From Alteromonas sp. RKMC-009 (GTDB lineage: Bacteria > Pseudomonadota > Gammaproteobacteria > Enterobacterales > Alteromonadaceae), in assembly GCF_003584565.2 (NCBI RefSeq), contig NZ_CP031010.1, positions 558,001 to 622,000 of the forward strand: DNA of 64,000 nucleotides, read 5' to 3'. Below are positions 37,501-47,514 of the stretch, one piece after another. Below the pieces are notes generated by a model. It ran no database searches. It saw only the letters and a program-made list of their open reading frames with translations, and had not been told where the DNA came from. A program made the position numbers and the translations under genes. Numbering within the stretch: position 1 is the stretch's first letter; the number at the start of each line of letters is the position of its first letter.

Positions 37501-37815
37501 ATGGCTAGAAAAATTCGTCGTGATGATGAAGTAGTCGTATTGGCGGGTAAAGATAAAGGCAAACAAGGCAAAGTCCTGAAAGTGCTGGTATCTGAAGACC
37601 GTGTAGTTGTAGAAGGTGTAAACCTTGTCAAGAAGCACCAGAAGCCAAACCCTCACATGGGCGTAGCTGGCGGTATTGTTGAGAAAGAAGCATCTCTGCA
37701 CGTTTCTAATGTTGCGGTAGTTAACCCTGCTACGGGTAAAGCTGACCGTATTGGTTTCCGTACTGAAGACGGTAAGAAAGTTCGTTTCTTTAAGTCTAAC
37801 GGTGAACTTGTTTAA
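37501..37815 (+). CDS. rplX: 50S ribosomal protein L24
   Basis: A 104-residue assembly-initiator protein of the 50S. The KOW motif [20 protein letters not shown] and [15 protein letters not shown] are clear. GGAG precedes the ATG; order rplN-rplX-rplE as in E. coli. Confidence 0.99.
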   Translation: MARKIRRDDEVVVLAGKDKGKQGKVLKVLVSEDRVVVEGVNLVKKHQKPNPHMGVAGGIVEKEASLHVSNVAVVNPATGKADRIGFRTEDGKKVRFFKSNGELV

Positions 37816-37831
37816 TTAATTGGAGAGTACG

Positions 37832-38371
37832 ATGGCGAAACTGCATGATTTCTATAAAGAAACGGTAGTAGCTGACCTTGCTAAGCAGTTCAGTTACCAA
37901 AGCGTCATGCAAGTCCCTCGGATTGAAAAAATCACCTTAAACATGGGTTTAGGTGAAGCCGTAGCTGACAAGAAAGTTCTTGAGAATGCGACTGCCGATA
38001 TGGCTGCTATCGCAGGTCAAAAACCTATTGTTACCGTTGCGCGTAAATCTGTTGCGGGTTTTAAAATCCGTGAAGGTTATCCGATTGGCTGTAAAGTAAC
38101 CCTGCGTGGCGAGCGTATGTGGGAATTCTTAGAGCGTTTGATTTCAATCGCAATTCCTCGTATCCGCGACTTCCGTGGCCTGAGTTCAAAGTCTTTTGAC
38201 GGTCGTGGAAACTACAGCATGGGCGTTCGTGAACAAATCATCTTCCCTGAAATCGATTTCGATAAAGTGGATAAAGTACGCGGTATGGATATCACTATCA
38301 CTACCAGTGCAAAAACTGATGATGAAGCACGTGCTCTGTTGACCGCGTTCAACTTCCCATTCAAAAAATAA
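37832..38371 (+). CDS. rplE: 50S ribosomal protein L5
   Basis: A 179-residue protein of the central protuberance that binds 5S rRNA. Motifs [22 protein letters not shown] and EYS-like [19 protein letters not shown] 37832 behind GGAGAG is chosen; the frame also opens at TTG 37820. In E. coli, S8 represses the spc operon at the start of rplE mRNA; the first codons here (AKLHDFYK) are close to those of E. coli, so the same S8 target is likely but was not folded. Confidence 0.99.
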   Translation: MAKLHDFYKETVVADLAKQFSYQSVMQVPRIEKITLNMGLGEAVADKKVLENATADMAAIAGQKPIVTVARKSVAGFKIREGYPIGCKVTLRGERMWEFLERLISIAIPRIRDFRGLSSKSFDGRGNYSMGVREQIIFPEIDFDKVDKVRGMDITITTSAKTDDEARALLTAFNFPFKK

Positions 38372-38384
38372 GGGGTGTAGGGTT

Positions 38385-38690
38385 ATGGCAAAAGAATCAA
38401 TGAAGGCCCGTGAAGTAAAGCGTGCGAAGCTTGTCGCTAAGTATGCTGAAAAACGTGCCGCACTTAAAGCGATTATCAGCGATGTTAACGCCTCTGAAGA
38501 AGAGCGTTGGGATGCTGTTCTGAAGCTACAACAACTGCCACGTGACAGTGCTAAATCTCGTCAGCAAAACCGCTGCCGCGTTACTGGCCGTCCACACGGT
38601 TTCCTACGTAAGTTCGGTCTGAGCCGTATCAAGTTGCGTGAAGCAGCGATGCGCGGTGAAGTCCCTGGCCTGAAAAAAGCCAGCTGGTAA
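38385..38690 (+). CDS. rpsN: 30S ribosomal protein S14
   Basis: A 101-residue S14 of the long, zinc-free type: no CxxC pairs, ending in [38 protein letters not shown] sequence. Needed in the 30S head. In Zur-controlled genomes a second short zinc-related S14 can exist elsewhere, none here. Confidence 0.99.
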   Translation: MAKESMKAREVKRAKLVAKYAEKRAALKAIISDVNASEEERWDAVLKLQQLPRDSAKSRQQNRCRVTGRPHGFLRKFGLSRIKLREAAMRGEVPGLKKASW

Positions 38691-38703
38691 GGAGTAGCTA
38701 AAA

Positions 38704-39096
38704 ATGAGCATGCAAGATCCTATCGCGGATATGTTTACCCGCATCCGTAACGGCCAGATGGCACAGAAAGTTTCTGTTGTTATGCCTTCTTCAAAACTTC
38801 GCGTAGCAATCTGTGAAGTACTGAAAGCTGAAGGTTATATCACTGACTTCGCTGCTTCTGGTGACGTTAAGCCTACTCTTGAAGTTACTCTTAAGTACTT
38901 CGAAGGTAAGCAAGTAATCGACACAATTGAACGTGTAAGCCGTCCTGGTCTGCGCATCTATAAGAAAAAAGATGAGCTGCCAAAAGTAATGGGTGGTTTA
39001 GGCGTTGCTATCGTGTCAACTTCTAAAGGTGTGATGACTGACCGTGCTGCGCGTAAAGCAGGCATGGGCGGTGAGATCATCGGTTATGTAGCGTAA
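38704..39096 (+). CDS. rpsH: 30S ribosomal protein S8
   Basis: A 130-residue 16S-rRNA-binding protein and known translational repressor of the spc operon in E. coli. [18 protein letters not shown] at the start and [18 protein letters not shown] sequence ([17 protein letters not shown]) near the end are diagnostic. Confidence 0.99.
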   Translation: MSMQDPIADMFTRIRNGQMAQKVSVVMPSSKLRVAICEVLKAEGYITDFAASGDVKPTLEVTLKYFEGKQVIDTIERVSRPGLRIYKKKDELPKVMGGLGVAIVSTSKGVMTDRAARKAGMGGEIIGYVA

Positions 39097-39110
39097 TCGG
39101 AGGAGTTGAA

Positions 39111-39644
39111 ATGTCACGAGTAGCAAAAGCCCCTGTTAACGTAGCATCTGGCGTTGAAGTTAAAATCAACGGTCAGGAAGTTACTGTTAAGGGTAGTAAA
39201 GGTACACTGGTACGTGTATTCAACGACGCTGTTGAAGTTGTACAAGAAGAGAACCAGCTGAAAGCACTTCCTCGTGAAGGTTTTGCTGATGCATGGGCTC
39301 AGGCTGGTACTGCGCGCGCGCTGTTGAACGGCATGGTCCAGGGTGTATCTGAAGGTTTCGAGAAAAAACTGCAGTTGCAAGGTGTTGGTTACCGTGCACA
39401 AGCACAAGGTGCCAAACTGAACCTGACTTTAGGTTTCTCACACCCTGTAGTTTATGAAATGCCTGAAGGCATTACAGTTGAAACTCCTACACAAACTGAA
39501 ATCCTCGTTAAAGGCGCGGATAAGCAGGTTGTAGGTCAGGTTGCGGCAAACATTCGCGGCTACCGTCCACCAGAGCCTTACAAAGGTAAAGGTGTTCGTT
39601 ATGCTGATGAAAACGTTCGTCGTAAAGAAGCTAAGAAAAAGTAG
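39111..39644 (+). CDS. rplF: 50S ribosomal protein L6
   Basis: A 177-residue protein at the factor-binding side of the 50S. The duplicated L6 fold is seen with [17 protein letters not shown] and the C-terminal [27 protein letters not shown]. Stop codon lies 13 bases before rplR. Confidence 0.99.
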   Translation: MSRVAKAPVNVASGVEVKINGQEVTVKGSKGTLVRVFNDAVEVVQEENQLKALPREGFADAWAQAGTARALLNGMVQGVSEGFEKKLQLQGVGYRAQAQGAKLNLTLGFSHPVVYEMPEGITVETPTQTEILVKGADKQVVGQVAANIRGYRPPEPYKGKGVRYADENVRRKEAKKK

Positions 39645-39656
39645 GTGGGTGATACG

Positions 39657-40010
39657 ATGGATAAGAAAACATCACGTTTACGTCGCGCAACTCGCGCACG
39701 CGCTAAAATCCGTGAATTGGCCGCGCATCGCCTGGTAATTAACCGTACACCTCGCCACATCTATGCCCAGTTAATCGCGCCTAGCGGTTCTGAGGTACTG
39801 GCGGCGGCTTCTACCGTTGAAAAAGGTCTGGCAGCAGATCTGAAAGCAACTGGTAATGCAGAAGCAGCTGCGGCAGTGGGTAAAGCTATCGCCGAGCGTG
39901 CAATCGAAAAAGGCATCAAAGTTGTTGCTTTCGATCGCAGCGGTTTTAAATACCACGGTCGCGTAAAAGCATTAGCTGATGCAGCTCGCGAAGCTGGTCT
40001 TCAGTTCTAG
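39657..40010 (+). CDS. rplR: 50S ribosomal protein L18
   Basis: A 117-residue 5S-rRNA-binding protein. [20 protein letters not shown] and [26 protein letters not shown] identify it. ATG 39657 with AGGTGG upstream is the family start; the frame also opens at GTG 39645. Confidence 0.99.
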   Translation: MDKKTSRLRRATRARAKIRELAAHRLVINRTPRHIYAQLIAPSGSEVLAAASTVEKGLAADLKATGNAEAAAAVGKAIAERAIEKGIKVVAFDRSGFKYHGRVKALADAAREAGLQF

Positions 40011-40022
40011 GAGTGAAGAATA

Positions 40023-40523
40023 ATGGCTAAACAAGAAGTTCAAAACGGTGAATTTTTAGAGAAATTGATCGCTGTAAACCGCGTTTCTAAAGTGGTTAAA
40101 GGTGGTCGTATCTTTAGTTTCACTGCACTGACTGTAGTTGGTGACGGCAATGGCCGTGTTGGTTTTGGTTACGGTAAAGCACGTGAAGTGCCTGCTGCTA
40201 TCCAAAAAGCGATGGAAAAAGCGCGTCGCAACATGGTTAACGTAGACCTGAACGGTCACACGTTGCAGCACCCAATTAAAGGTCGTCACTCTGGCTCTAA
40301 AGTTTACATGCAGCCTGCATCTGAAGGTACCGGTATCATTGCCGGTGGTGCGATGCGTGCAGTACTTGAAGTAGCTGGTGTACAGAACGTACTTTCAAAA
40401 TGCTACGGCTCTACAAACCCAATCAACGTTGTTCGTGCAACAGTAAACGCGCTGACTGAGATGAACTCTCCAGCGGGTATTGCAGCGAAGCGTGGATTGT
40501 CTGTAGAAGAAATTTTGGGGTAA
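40023..40523 (+). CDS. rpsE: 30S ribosomal protein S5
   Basis: A 166-residue protein involved in decoding fidelity. Motifs [42 protein letters not shown] and AGIQ-type [26 protein letters not shown]. Typical length. Confidence 0.99.
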   Translation: MAKQEVQNGEFLEKLIAVNRVSKVVKGGRIFSFTALTVVGDGNGRVGFGYGKAREVPAAIQKAMEKARRNMVNVDLNGHTLQHPIKGRHSGSKVYMQPASEGTGIIAGGAMRAVLEVAGVQNVLSKCYGSTNPINVVRATVNALTEMNSPAGIAAKRGLSVEEILG

Positions 40524-40529
40524 TCAGAC

Positions 40530-40709
40530 ATGGCAACGATTAAAGTAAAGCAAACTAAAAGTGCAATTGGCCGTCTGCCAAAGCACAAAGCGACGCTTAA
40601 AGGCTTAGGTCTTCGTAAAATCAACCATGTCCGTGAACTGGAAGATACCCCAGCAGTACGTGGCATGATCAACCGTGTATATTACATGGTTGAGATCGTG
40701 GAGGAGTAA
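40530..40709 (+). CDS. rpmD: 50S ribosomal protein L30
   Basis: A 59-residue protein read directly from the sequence between rpsE and rplO. It starts [20 protein letters not shown] and continues with [20 protein letters not shown], the L30 signature, ending [10 protein letters not shown]. Starts 6 bases after the rpsE stop and ends 3 bases before rplO. Position and sequence leave no doubt. Confidence 0.98.
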   Translation: MATIKVKQTKSAIGRLPKHKATLKGLGLRKINHVRELEDTPAVRGMINRVYYMVEIVEE

Positions 40710-40712
40710 GAC

Positions 40713-41147
40713 ATGCGTTTAAATACAATTTCTCCTGCAGAAGGTTCAAAACCAGCAGCTAAGCGTGTAGGTCGTGGTATTGGTTCAGGTCTGGGTAAAA
40801 CCGGTGGCCGTGGTCACAAAGGCCAAACCAGCCGTTCAGGCGGTACCATCAGACAAGGCTTTGAAGGTGGTCAGATGCCAATTCAGCGCCGTCTGCCTAA
40901 GTTTGGTTTCACCTCTCGTAAGAGCTTTGTTACCGATCAGGTAACTCTGACTGAAATCGCTAAGGTTGAAGGTGATACGGTTTCCCTTGACTCTTTGAAA
41001 GCTGCTGGTCTTGTTAAGAAAGACGTGCAGTTCGTTAAAGTAGTTAAGAGCGGCGAAGTATCGCGCGCTGTTACAGTTAGCGGGTTAAAGGTTACTAAAG
41101 GCGCTCTTGCAGCGATTGAAGCCGCCGGCGGTAAAGTAGAGGAATAA
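40713..41147 (+). CDS. rplO: 50S ribosomal protein L15
   Basis: A 144-residue assembly protein of the 50[39 protein letters not shown] and [17 protein letters not shown] are characteristic, with the C-terminal alpha/beta domain. The stop is 5 bases ahead of secY. Confidence 0.99.
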   Translation: MRLNTISPAEGSKPAAKRVGRGIGSGLGKTGGRGHKGQTSRSGGTIRQGFEGGQMPIQRRLPKFGFTSRKSFVTDQVTLTEIAKVEGDTVSLDSLKAAGLVKKDVQFVKVVKSGEVSRAVTVSGLKVTKGALAAIEAAGGKVEE

Positions 41148-41152
41148 GCTAG

Positions 41153-42472
41153 ATGGCTAAACCAGGATTGGATTCAGGCGCGAAAAGCGGCTTGAGTGAG
41201 CTGAAGTCAAGGTTGTTGTTCGTACTAGGTGCGATCGTCGTATTCAGACTGGGCTCTTATGTGCCTCTTCCTGGCATCGATGCGGCAGTTCTTGCTGAGT
41301 TGTTTGAGCAACAAAAAGGTACCATCGTAGAAATGTTCAACATGTTCTCCGGTGGTGCGCTTGAGCGTGCATCCGTTCTGGCTTTGGGCATTATGCCATA
41401 CATTACTGCATCAATTATTATGCAGTTGCTCACGGTGGTTCATCCACCGATGATGGAGCTTAAAAAAGAAGGCGAAGCAGGCCGTCGTAAAATCAGTCAG
41501 TACACGCGTTATTTGACGCTGGTACTGGCTACGTTCCAATCTATTGGAATCGCGACGAACCTGCCTAACCTGATTAATGGTTTGGTTATAAACCCTGGCT
41601 TCGGATTCTACTTTACAGCGGTAGTTAGCTTAGTCACAGGAACCATGTTCCTGATGTGGTTAGGTGAGCAAATTACTGAACGTGGTATCGGTAACGGTAT
41701 CTCGATATTGATTTTTGCTGGTATTGTTGCCGGTCTGCCAACAGCGATTGGTCAGACAGCGGAACAAGCAAGACAGGGCGACATTAACCTGTTGTTCCTG
41801 ATGTTGATTGGCGTAATTGTCATCGGCCTGATTTACCTGGTAGTGTTCGTAGAACGTGCCCAGCGTCGTATTGTTGTGAACTATGCTAAGCGTCAGCAGG
41901 GCCGTAAGGTTTTTGCAGCGCAAAGCACACACTTACCGCTGAAAGTGAACATGGCTGGTGTTATTCCACCAATCTTCGCATCCAGCATCATTCTGTTCCC
42001 GTCCACCATTGCTGGTTGGTTCGGTCAGAATGAATCTACAGCGTGGTTGCAGGATGTAGCATTAATGCTTTCTCCTGGTCAGCCGCTGTACGTGATGTTA
42101 TACGCAACTGCGATTATCTTCTTCTGCTTCTTCTATACAGCGTTGGTTTTCAATCCGCGTGAAACAGCAGATAACCTGAAGAAGTCCGGTGCGTTCATTC
42201 CTGGTATCCGTCCGGGTGAGCAAACATCACGTTATATCGATAAGGTAATGACTCGTCTGACTCTGGCTGGCGCACTTTACATAACCTTTATTTGTTTAGT
42301 GCCTGAATTCATGTTGATTGCGTGGAATGTGCCGTTCTACTTCGGTGGTACGTCGCTTCTGATTATCGTGGTTGTTATCATGGACTTTATGGCACAGGTG
42401 CAGACACATCTGATGTCCAGTCAGTATGAGTCTGTTCTGAAGAAAGCTAATCTGAAAGGCTACGGCCGCTAA
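41153..42472 (+). CDS. secY: Protein translocase subunit SecY
   Basis: A 439-residue channel of the Sec translocon with ten membrane helices. Signatures: [44 protein letters not shown], the cytosolic loop [13 protein letters not shown], and the C-terminal [15 protein letters not shown] and [19 protein letters not shown]. Part of the spc operon as in E. coli. Confidence 0.99.
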   Translation: MAKPGLDSGAKSGLSELKSRLLFVLGAIVVFRLGSYVPLPGIDAAVLAELFEQQKGTIVEMFNMFSGGALERASVLALGIMPYITASIIMQLLTVVHPPMMELKKEGEAGRRKISQYTRYLTLVLATFQSIGIATNLPNLINGLVINPGFGFYFTAVVSLVTGTMFLMWLGEQITERGIGNGISILIFAGIVAGLPTAIGQTAEQARQGDINLLFLMLIGVIVIGLIYLVVFVERAQRRIVVNYAKRQQGRKVFAAQSTHLPLKVNMAGVIPPIFASSIILFPSTIAGWFGQNESTAWLQDVALMLSPGQPLYVMLYATAIIFFCFFYTALVFNPRETADNLKKSGAFIPGIRPGEQTSRYIDKVMTRLTLAGALYITFICLVPEFMLIAWNVPFYFGGTSLLIIVVVIMDFMAQVQTHLMSSQYESVLKKANLKGYGR

Positions 42473-42497
42473 GATTAGTGCACTACGGAGTGATGTA

Positions 42498-42614
42498 ATG
42501 AAAGTTCGTGCATCAGTAAAGAAGATTTGCCGTAACTGTAAAATCATCAAGCGCAACGGTGTTGTGCGTGTGATTTGCAGCTCTGACCCTAAGCATAAGC
42601 AGCGTCAAGGCTAA
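42498..42614 (+). CDS. rpmJ: 50S ribosomal protein L36
   Basis: A 38-residue protein too short for routine ORF calling, read as [20 protein letters not shown] and a Cys/His tail ending KHKQRQG. It keeps the zinc-ribbon ligands (C-x2-C, C, H), so it is the zinc-containing form; Zur-regulated organisms often carry a zinc-free paralogue elsewhere. It ends the spc operon, 161 bases before rpsM. Confidence 0.98.
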   Translation: MKVRASVKKICRNCKIIKRNGVVRVICSSDPKHKQRQG

Positions 42615-42642
42615 TCTAAAACGCGGTTAAAATTCGAAATGT

Positions 42643-42670
42643 AAGCTGAACCTCGTACTGGGTTCAGCTT
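42643..42670 (+). terminator. Hairpin between the spc and alpha operons
   Basis: AAGCTGAACC-8-GGTTCAGCTT, a perfect 10-bp stem, extended outward by TCGAAAT/ATTTCGA flanks. The downstream sequence GCTCTATTTCG is only moderately T-rich, so partial termination or mRNA processing between rpmJ and rpsM is possible. Confidence 0.5.
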
Positions 42671-42702
42671 GCTCTATTTCGATTTTATGAACCTTAAGTT
42701 GC

Positions 42703-42790
42703 AATTTTGTCGTCGGGTAAGTATCCTATCGGGCTTTTTAGGTCGTCGACATTAAAATTAAGAGGAGTGCTGTTAATGGCCCGTATCGCT
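42703..42790 (+). promoter_or_regulatory. Alpha-operon leader, S4-repressed ribosome binding site
   Basis: The leader contains GTCGGGT, AGTATCCT, CGGGCTTTTTAG and AGGAGTGC in the order known for the E. coli alpha-operon RBS pseudoknot, and leads into [14 protein letters not shown]. In E. coli ribosomal protein S4 binds this structure and represses translation of rpsM and downstream genes. The match is by eye from remembered family sequence; pseudoknot pairing was not computed. Confidence 0.75.
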
Positions 42791-43132
42791 GGCATTAACA
42801 TTCCTGAACACAAGCACACTGTAATCGCGCTTCAAGCGATTTACGGTGTAGGCGCAACTCGTGCAAAAGAGATCTGTGCTAACGCTGGTGTTGCAGAATC
42901 AACAAAAGTAAAAGAGCTTGACGAAGCAACTGTAGAGAAGCTTCGTGAAGAAGTGGCAAAGTTCACCGTTGAAGGTGATCTGCGTCGTGAAGTATCTATG
43001 AGCATCAAACGTTTGATGGACCTGGGTTGCTTCCGTGGTATCCGCCACCGTCGTAGCTTGCCTCTACGTGGTCAGCGCACTAAAACTAATGCGCGTACCC
43101 GTAAAGGTCCTCGTAAGCCAATTAAGAAGTAA
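42776..43132 (+). CDS. rpsM: 30S ribosomal protein S13
   Basis: A 118-residue head protein of the 30[41 protein letters not shown] and the basic C-terminus are diagnostic. ATG 42776 after AGAGGAG is the start; the frame opens earlier at 42707, inside the leader. First gene of the alpha operon. Confidence 0.99.
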   Translation: MARIAGINIPEHKHTVIALQAIYGVGATRAKEICANAGVAESTKVKELDEATVEKLREEVAKFTVEGDLRREVSMSIKRLMDLGCFRGIRHRRSLPLRGQRTKTNARTRKGPRKPIKK

Positions 43133-43148
43133 GCGGGGAGATTAAGTT

Positions 43149-43541
43149 ATGGCAAAAGCACCTACTCGTACTACGCGTAAACGCGCTAAGCGTCAGGTTG
43201 CAGACGGTATGGCTCATATCCATGCGTCTTTCAACAACACAATTGTGACTATCACTGACCGTCAAGGCAATGCATTAGCATGGGCGACATCAGGTGGTTC
43301 AGGTTTCCGTGGTTCACGTAAATCTACACCTTTTGCTGCACAGGTTGCTGCTGAGCGTGCTGGCGTAGCCGCACAAGACTACGGTCTGAAAAACCTTGAA
43401 GTTTTCGTTAAAGGTCCGGGTCCAGGCCGTGAGTCTGCTATCCGTGCACTTAACGCAACTGGTTATAAGATCACAAACATTACCGATGTGACCCCTATTC
43501 CTCACAACGGTTGTCGTCCACCGAAAAAACGTCGCGTTTAA
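43149..43541 (+). CDS. rpsK: 30S ribosomal protein S11
   Basis: A 130-residue platform protein. [39 protein letters not shown] and [18 protein letters not shown] identify it. Confidence 0.99.
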   Translation: MAKAPTRTTRKRAKRQVADGMAHIHASFNNTIVTITDRQGNALAWATSGGSGFRGSRKSTPFAAQVAAERAGVAAQDYGLKNLEVFVKGPGPGRESAIRALNATGYKITNITDVTPIPHNGCRPPKKRRV

Positions 43542-43565
43542 TCGCCGGACAGTTGGAGAAAGAAC

Positions 43566-44186
43566 ATGGCAAGATATTTGGGTCCTAAACTCAAACTTAG
43601 CCGTCGCGAAGGAACTGACCTGTTCCTGAAAAGCGGCGTTCGCGCAATCGATTCTAAGTGTAAAATCGATAATGCGCCTGGTCAGCACGGTGCCCGTCGT
43701 GGCCGTCTGTCTGACTACGGTGTACAGTTGCGTGAAAAGCAAAAAGTTCGTCGTATGTACGGCGTTCTGGAAAAACAATTCCGTAACTACTATAAAGAAG
43801 CTGCCCGTCTGAAAGGCAACACCGGTGAAAACCTGTTGCAACTTCTTGAGCAGCGTCTGGATAACGTAGTTTATCGTATGGGATTCGCCAGCACTCGTGC
43901 AGAAGCACGTCAGCTGGTTAGCCACAAGGCGATCATGGTAAATGGTCAAGTTGTGAACATTCCATCGTTTAACGTTTCTGCCGAAGACGTGGTTTCTGTT
44001 CGTGAAAAGGCTAAAAAGCAAGCGCGTATCGTTGCTGCTTTGGAACTGGCTGACCAACGTGAGAAGCCAACCTGGATTGAAGTAGACAACAGCAAAATGG
44101 AAGGCACTTTCAAGCGCGTTCCGGAAAGAACTGACCTGTCTGCTGAAATTAACGAACAGTTGATCGTCGAACTTTACTCTAAGTAA
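43566..44186 (+). CDS. rpsD: 30S ribosomal protein S4
   Basis: A 206-residue primary 16S-rRNA-binding protein and, in E. coli, the translational repressor of this operon through the leader at 42703-42790. [40 protein letters not shown] and the S4 domain [21 protein letters not shown] are visible. Confidence 0.99.
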   Translation: MARYLGPKLKLSRREGTDLFLKSGVRAIDSKCKIDNAPGQHGARRGRLSDYGVQLREKQKVRRMYGVLEKQFRNYYKEAARLKGNTGENLLQLLEQRLDNVVYRMGFASTRAEARQLVSHKAIMVNGQVVNIPSFNVSAEDVVSVREKAKKQARIVAALELADQREKPTWIEVDNSKMEGTFKRVPERTDLSAEINEQLIVELYSK

Positions 44187-44208
44187 AGCTAACTAAAGAG
44201 GAAGCATT

Positions 44209-45195
44209 GTGGGTTCTGTGACTGAATTCCTGAAACCGAGATTAGTTGAGATCGAAAACGTTTCTCCTACTCGTGCCAAAGTAACTTTGGAACCACTGGA
44301 GCGCGGCTTTGGCCACACTCTGGGTAACGCCCTTCGCCGTATCTTACTGTCATCCATGCCTGGATGTGCGGTAACTGAGGTCGAAATTGACGGCGTATTA
44401 CACGAGTACAGCACCAAAGAAGGTGTGCAGGAAGATGTAATCGAAATTCTGCTGAATCTGAAAGGTTTAGCGGTTCGCCTTGAAGGTAAAACTGAGGCAA
44501 CCCTGACAATAGTGAAATCTGGCGCTGGCCCTGTTGTTGCTGGTGATATTCAGCATGACGGTGACGTAGAAATCGTTAACCCTGAGCACGTTATCTGTAC
44601 TTTAACCGGCGAAGCTGAAATCAGCATGCGCATTAAAGTTGAAACTGGCCGTGGTTACATTCCTGCTGCTACTCGTCGCTCCTCCGAGGAAGATGATCGT
44701 CCAATTGGTCGTTTGTTAGTTGATGCTTCATACAGCCCTGTTGAACGTATTGCTTATTCAGTCGAGTCTGCCCGTGTTGAACAACGCACAGACTTAGACA
44801 AACTGATCATCGATATGGAAACGAACGGTACTCTGGATCCTGAAGAAGCGATCCGCCGCGCAGCCACTATTCTGGCTGAGCAATTAGATGCCTTCGTTGA
44901 TCTGCGTGACGTTTCTGAACCTGTTCAGAAAGAAGAGAAGCCGGAATTCGATCCGATTCTGTTACGTCCTGTTGATGACCTGGAATTAACTGTACGTTCT
45001 GCAAACTGTTTGAAAGCAGAAGCTATCCAGTACATTGGTGACCTGGTTCAGCGTACTGAGGTTGAGTTACTTAAGACGCCTAACCTTGGTAAGAAATCGC
45101 TAACTGAAATCAAAGATGTTCTTGCATCTCGTGGATTGTCTCTGGGCATGCGCCTGGAAAACTGGCCACCAGAGAGCATCGCTGAGAAAGATTAA
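44209..45195 (+). CDS. rpoA: RNA polymerase subunit alpha
   Basis: A 328-residue subunit that nucleates RNA polymerase assembly and contacts UP elements and activators. The N-terminal domain shows [21 protein letters not shown]; the C-terminal domain holds the DNA-contacting [11 protein letters not shown] and [16 protein letters not shown]. It begins at GTG 44209, which matches the family N-terminus ([14 protein letters not shown]), behind AAAGAGG. Confidence 0.99.
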   Translation: MGSVTEFLKPRLVEIENVSPTRAKVTLEPLERGFGHTLGNALRRILLSSMPGCAVTEVEIDGVLHEYSTKEGVQEDVIEILLNLKGLAVRLEGKTEATLTIVKSGAGPVVAGDIQHDGDVEIVNPEHVICTLTGEAEISMRIKVETGRGYIPAATRRSSEEDDRPIGRLLVDASYSPVERIAYSVESARVEQRTDLDKLIIDMETNGTLDPEEAIRRAATILAEQLDAFVDLRDVSEPVQKEEKPEFDPILLRPVDDLELTVRSANCLKAEAIQYIGDLVQRTEVELLKTPNLGKKSLTEIKDVLASRGLSLGMRLENWPPESIAEKD

Positions 45196-45236
45196 TCAGG
45201 TTTTTATCAAACTGATTTGTAGAGAAGGATAAAACT

Positions 45237-45635
45237 ATGCGCCATCGTAAGAGTGGTCGTCAGTTGAATCGCAACAGCAGCCATCGTCAAGCTATGTTCA
45301 AAAACATGGCCGGCTCACTGGTCAAGCACGAAGTGATCAAAACGACGTTACCAAAAGCGAAAGAATTACGTCGCGTAATCGAGCCTTTAATCACACTGGC
45401 TAAACAAGACAGCGTTGCAAACCGCCGTCTGGCTATGGCCCGTACAGGTGATAAAGAGGTAGTAGGTAAACTGTTCAACGAGCTTGGTCCTCGTTACGAA
45501 GCTCGCCCTGGCGGTTACACTCGCATTCTTAAATGCGGTTTCCGTACAGGCGACAACGCTCCTATGGCGTTTGTTGAACTGGTAGACCGTCCTGAAGTTG
45601 AAGTTTCTGAAGAAGCCGAAGCGACAGAAGAGTAA
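45237..45635 (+). CDS. rplQ: 50S ribosomal protein L17
   Basis: A 132-residue 50S protein. [20 protein letters not shown] and [25 protein letters not shown] are diagnostic; the C-terminus ends in an acidic [11 protein letters not shown] extension. Last gene of the alpha operon, before a strong terminator. Confidence 0.99.
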   Translation: MRHRKSGRQLNRNSSHRQAMFKNMAGSLVKHEVIKTTLPKAKELRRVIEPLITLAKQDSVANRRLAMARTGDKEVVGKLFNELGPRYEARPGGYTRILKCGFRTGDNAPMAFVELVDRPEVEVSEEAEATEE

Positions 45636-45649
45636 GAGATTACTTCATT

Positions 45650-45690
45650 AAAAAAGGGACCTGAGTGAAAACTCAGGTCCCTTTTTTTTG
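45650..45690 (+). terminator. Strong terminator of the alpha operon
   Basis: A 17-bp near-perfect stem AAAAAAGGGACCTGAGT with ACTCAGGTCCCTTTTTT, GAAA tetraloop, and an 8-T tail. It works on both strands and marks the border between the ribosomal operons and the AT-richer glycan island. Confidence 0.95.
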
Positions 45691-46227
45691 TTACAATTAT
45701 AATGAGGTCTGAGTAGGGACTTTGTCCATATGGTTTTACCCTGAACTCCAATGTGGCTACTTTCCCTTTTAGTACGACCAAACACTCTAGCTTATTATTT
45801 AGCTAGTCTTTAACTTTTATATATAAAACATAACTCATTAATTATGCATTTTAGCTATGCAACACAATATTCCTGCTCAGCTAAAAATATACTACGTGGT
45901 TAGCGCTTTCATAAAGTAAAGCTAAAGGTTACCATAATCAGCGTCTTAGCTAACGAATTTTCCAAGGTGCCGACTGAGTGAATTCATGTCCAACTGCAAG
46001 CTTTCAATAAAAATTCAAAGGCAGTTACGAGGCAAATAATTAAGGCAGTCTTGTGCGTAATTATCTAGGCTTCGGCGTGGAATTGTTAGAAGAAGGTATG
46101 CAGTTCATATTATCGGCCTAATAAACCGTGAGCGTATTCTTGTGGATTTATGAATCCCCACCAGCGGTGTAAACCCTAAAAACAATCTGCGATACAGCAC
46201 TGAGCGAATAATAAGAGAGATAGAGCA
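45691..46227. other. 537-base AT-rich non-coding junction
   Basis: No coding sequence is recognisable in any frame and every frame has frequent stops. The word AGCTA recurs at about 45801, 45853, 45879, 45920 and 45948, and CTAGC-10-GCTAG forms a small inverted repeat near 45787-45806. No JUMPStart/ops element, att site or IS end was identified. It is the left flank of the glycan island and should hold the promoter of the gene at 46228. Confidence 0.5.
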
Positions 46228-47514
46228 ATGCAATTTTTAGTCAGCTTAAAAAATAGTGAATCATGGCAGCAAATAATTAACCGTTGCCAGCTCGCATCGC
46301 TGAAGAAGTTCGATGACATTAACGAACTTCATACAGAGTCAACGGATAGCAAAGCCTACTGCATCTATTCCGCGTTGACCTTAGCCGACATCAGCCAACT
46401 CTTAGCAAACAAAGAAATTCAGTTAGTGCTTAGCCTCGATTCACCAGAAATTTTAGTTTCGAACTTACTGCGCGAAGGCAAATCTCTTAGCCACTCTGTT
46501 TCCATCTGGAATCAGCAAACGGTGGAAATCTTAAAATTGCAGCAGCAACATCGGCGACAGCTTCATCTTGCGCAAGCCGATGGCCTACTAATCTGCCCTG
46601 CCCAAATACCTGAATGGCTTGCAAGTAAGTTTTCTGCAATTGGCGAGGCACCTTCACGCCTTAGTCATGACTTCTACTCCCTCATGGCTTCGCAAGCGCT
46701 AAGACAAAATCATGAAACAGAAACCACTTGGCAACGACTTATCGCCTGCAGCCTGCCATTACTTGATGACCCCTATCTCAGCTTTGACCTTGACGCAATT
46801 TACCAAGTGGCCATAGTTCAAAAAGAGGAGCAGCTGGCAGATAGCAAAGGCGAAAACGAACTCCTTTTGCATCAACTTTTCCACGTTCAAGAAGAGCTAG
46901 AAAAGGCTTTTAGTGCAGAGAAACAACAACAAATCAAGTTAGAAAAGACCTCACAATTAAACAAAAACACTGAGCAACAACTGGCTGTAAGCAAGGACGA
47001 AAACGAAGTTTTACTGCAGCAGCTGTTCTCTGTACAGGAAGAACTGGACTACAAGCTAAAAAAAGCAGCAGCCGAAGTTGTAAAATCAAAACACCAACTG
47101 GCCGCCGTTCAGGCAGAGTTAAAGGCAATATCTGCTTCAAAATTGTGGAAAAGCGTTGCTCCAGTGCGCAAACTGACAAAAGTCCTCAGCGCAAAGAGAC
47201 GAAACAGAGAGCAACTCAGGCAAGACGCCGCCCTTATTCTGGCGTCAGAATACTTTGACGTTAGCTGGTATCTACAAAACTACCAAGATGTAGCAGAGTC
47301 AGGTATGCCCCCTGCCGAACATTATTTATGTTTCGGCGGAGCCGAGGGTCGCGCACCAGGTCCTTTGTTCGACAGCAACTGGTATTTATCCAGATACCCA
47401 GATGTCGCTAAAAATGGCATTAACCCTTTATTACACTACGTAAAATTTGGAGTGCAAGAAGGCCGAACCCCATCTCCTAAACTTCAACAGCATCAGAAAG
47501 GGACGAATTTATGA
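46228..47514 (+). CDS. Coiled-coil protein with two C-terminal YPDV-type repeats
   Basis: A 428-residue protein with no catalytic domain that I recognise. The N-terminal 200 residues form an unfamiliar alpha/beta domain. The middle (about 205-300) is a Glu/Gln-rich coiled coil in which the phrase ENE-LL-QLF-VQEEL occurs twice (GENELLLHQLFHVQEELE and DENEVLLQQLFSVQEELD). The C-terminus has two 38-residue aromatic repeats (Phe343 and Phe381 onward; second one FDSNWYLSRYPDVAKNGINP, ending HYVKFGVQEGRTPSP). The repeat also occurs in the genes at 58257 and 61324. It overlaps the next gene by 4 bases (ATGA), so they are co-translated. Probable role in a surface-glycan complex, by context only. Confidence 0.72.
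   Translation: MQFLVSLKNSESWQQIINRCQLASLKKFDDINELHTESTDSKAYCIYSALTLADISQLLANKEIQLVLSLDSPEILVSNLLREGKSLSHSVSIWNQQTVEILKLQQQHRRQLHLAQADGLLICPAQIPEWLASKFSAIGEAPSRLSHDFYSLMASQALRQNHETETTWQRLIACSLPLLDDPYLSFDLDAIYQVAIVQKEEQLADSKGENELLLHQLFHVQEELEKAFSAEKQQQIKLEKTSQLNKNTEQQLAVSKDENEVLLQQLFSVQEELDYKLKKAAAEVVKSKHQLAAVQAELKAISASKLWKSVAPVRKLTKVLSAKRRNREQLRQDAALILASEYFDVSWYLQNYQDVAESGMPPAEHYLCFGGAEGRAPGPLFDSNWYLSRYPDVAKNGINPLLHYVKFGVQEGRTPSPKLQQHQKGTNL
47254..47481 (+). repeat. Two 114-bp protein-coding YPDV repeats
   Basis: Two successive 38-codon units start at Phe codons 47254 and 47368. They share FDxxWYLxxYxDVAxxGxxP, then HYxxFGxxEGRxPxP. DNA identity between units is low, so the repetition is old and maintained at protein level. 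Confidence 0.8.

Noticed and set aside
43314..44057. 247-codon minus-strand ORF across rpsK and rpsD
   Set aside because: Antisense to two certain ribosomal protein genes; the long frame results from their codon bias.
45787..45952. Five AGCTA words as a repeat array
   Set aside because: Irregular spacing and a 5-base word in AT-rich DNA; not a CRISPR and not strong enough for an operator array.
46030..46227. Protein-like reading LGFGVELLEEGMQFILSA and YSTERIIREIEQ in the junction
   Set aside because: Short, interrupted by stops, and not matched to any family I recognise; treated as non-coding.
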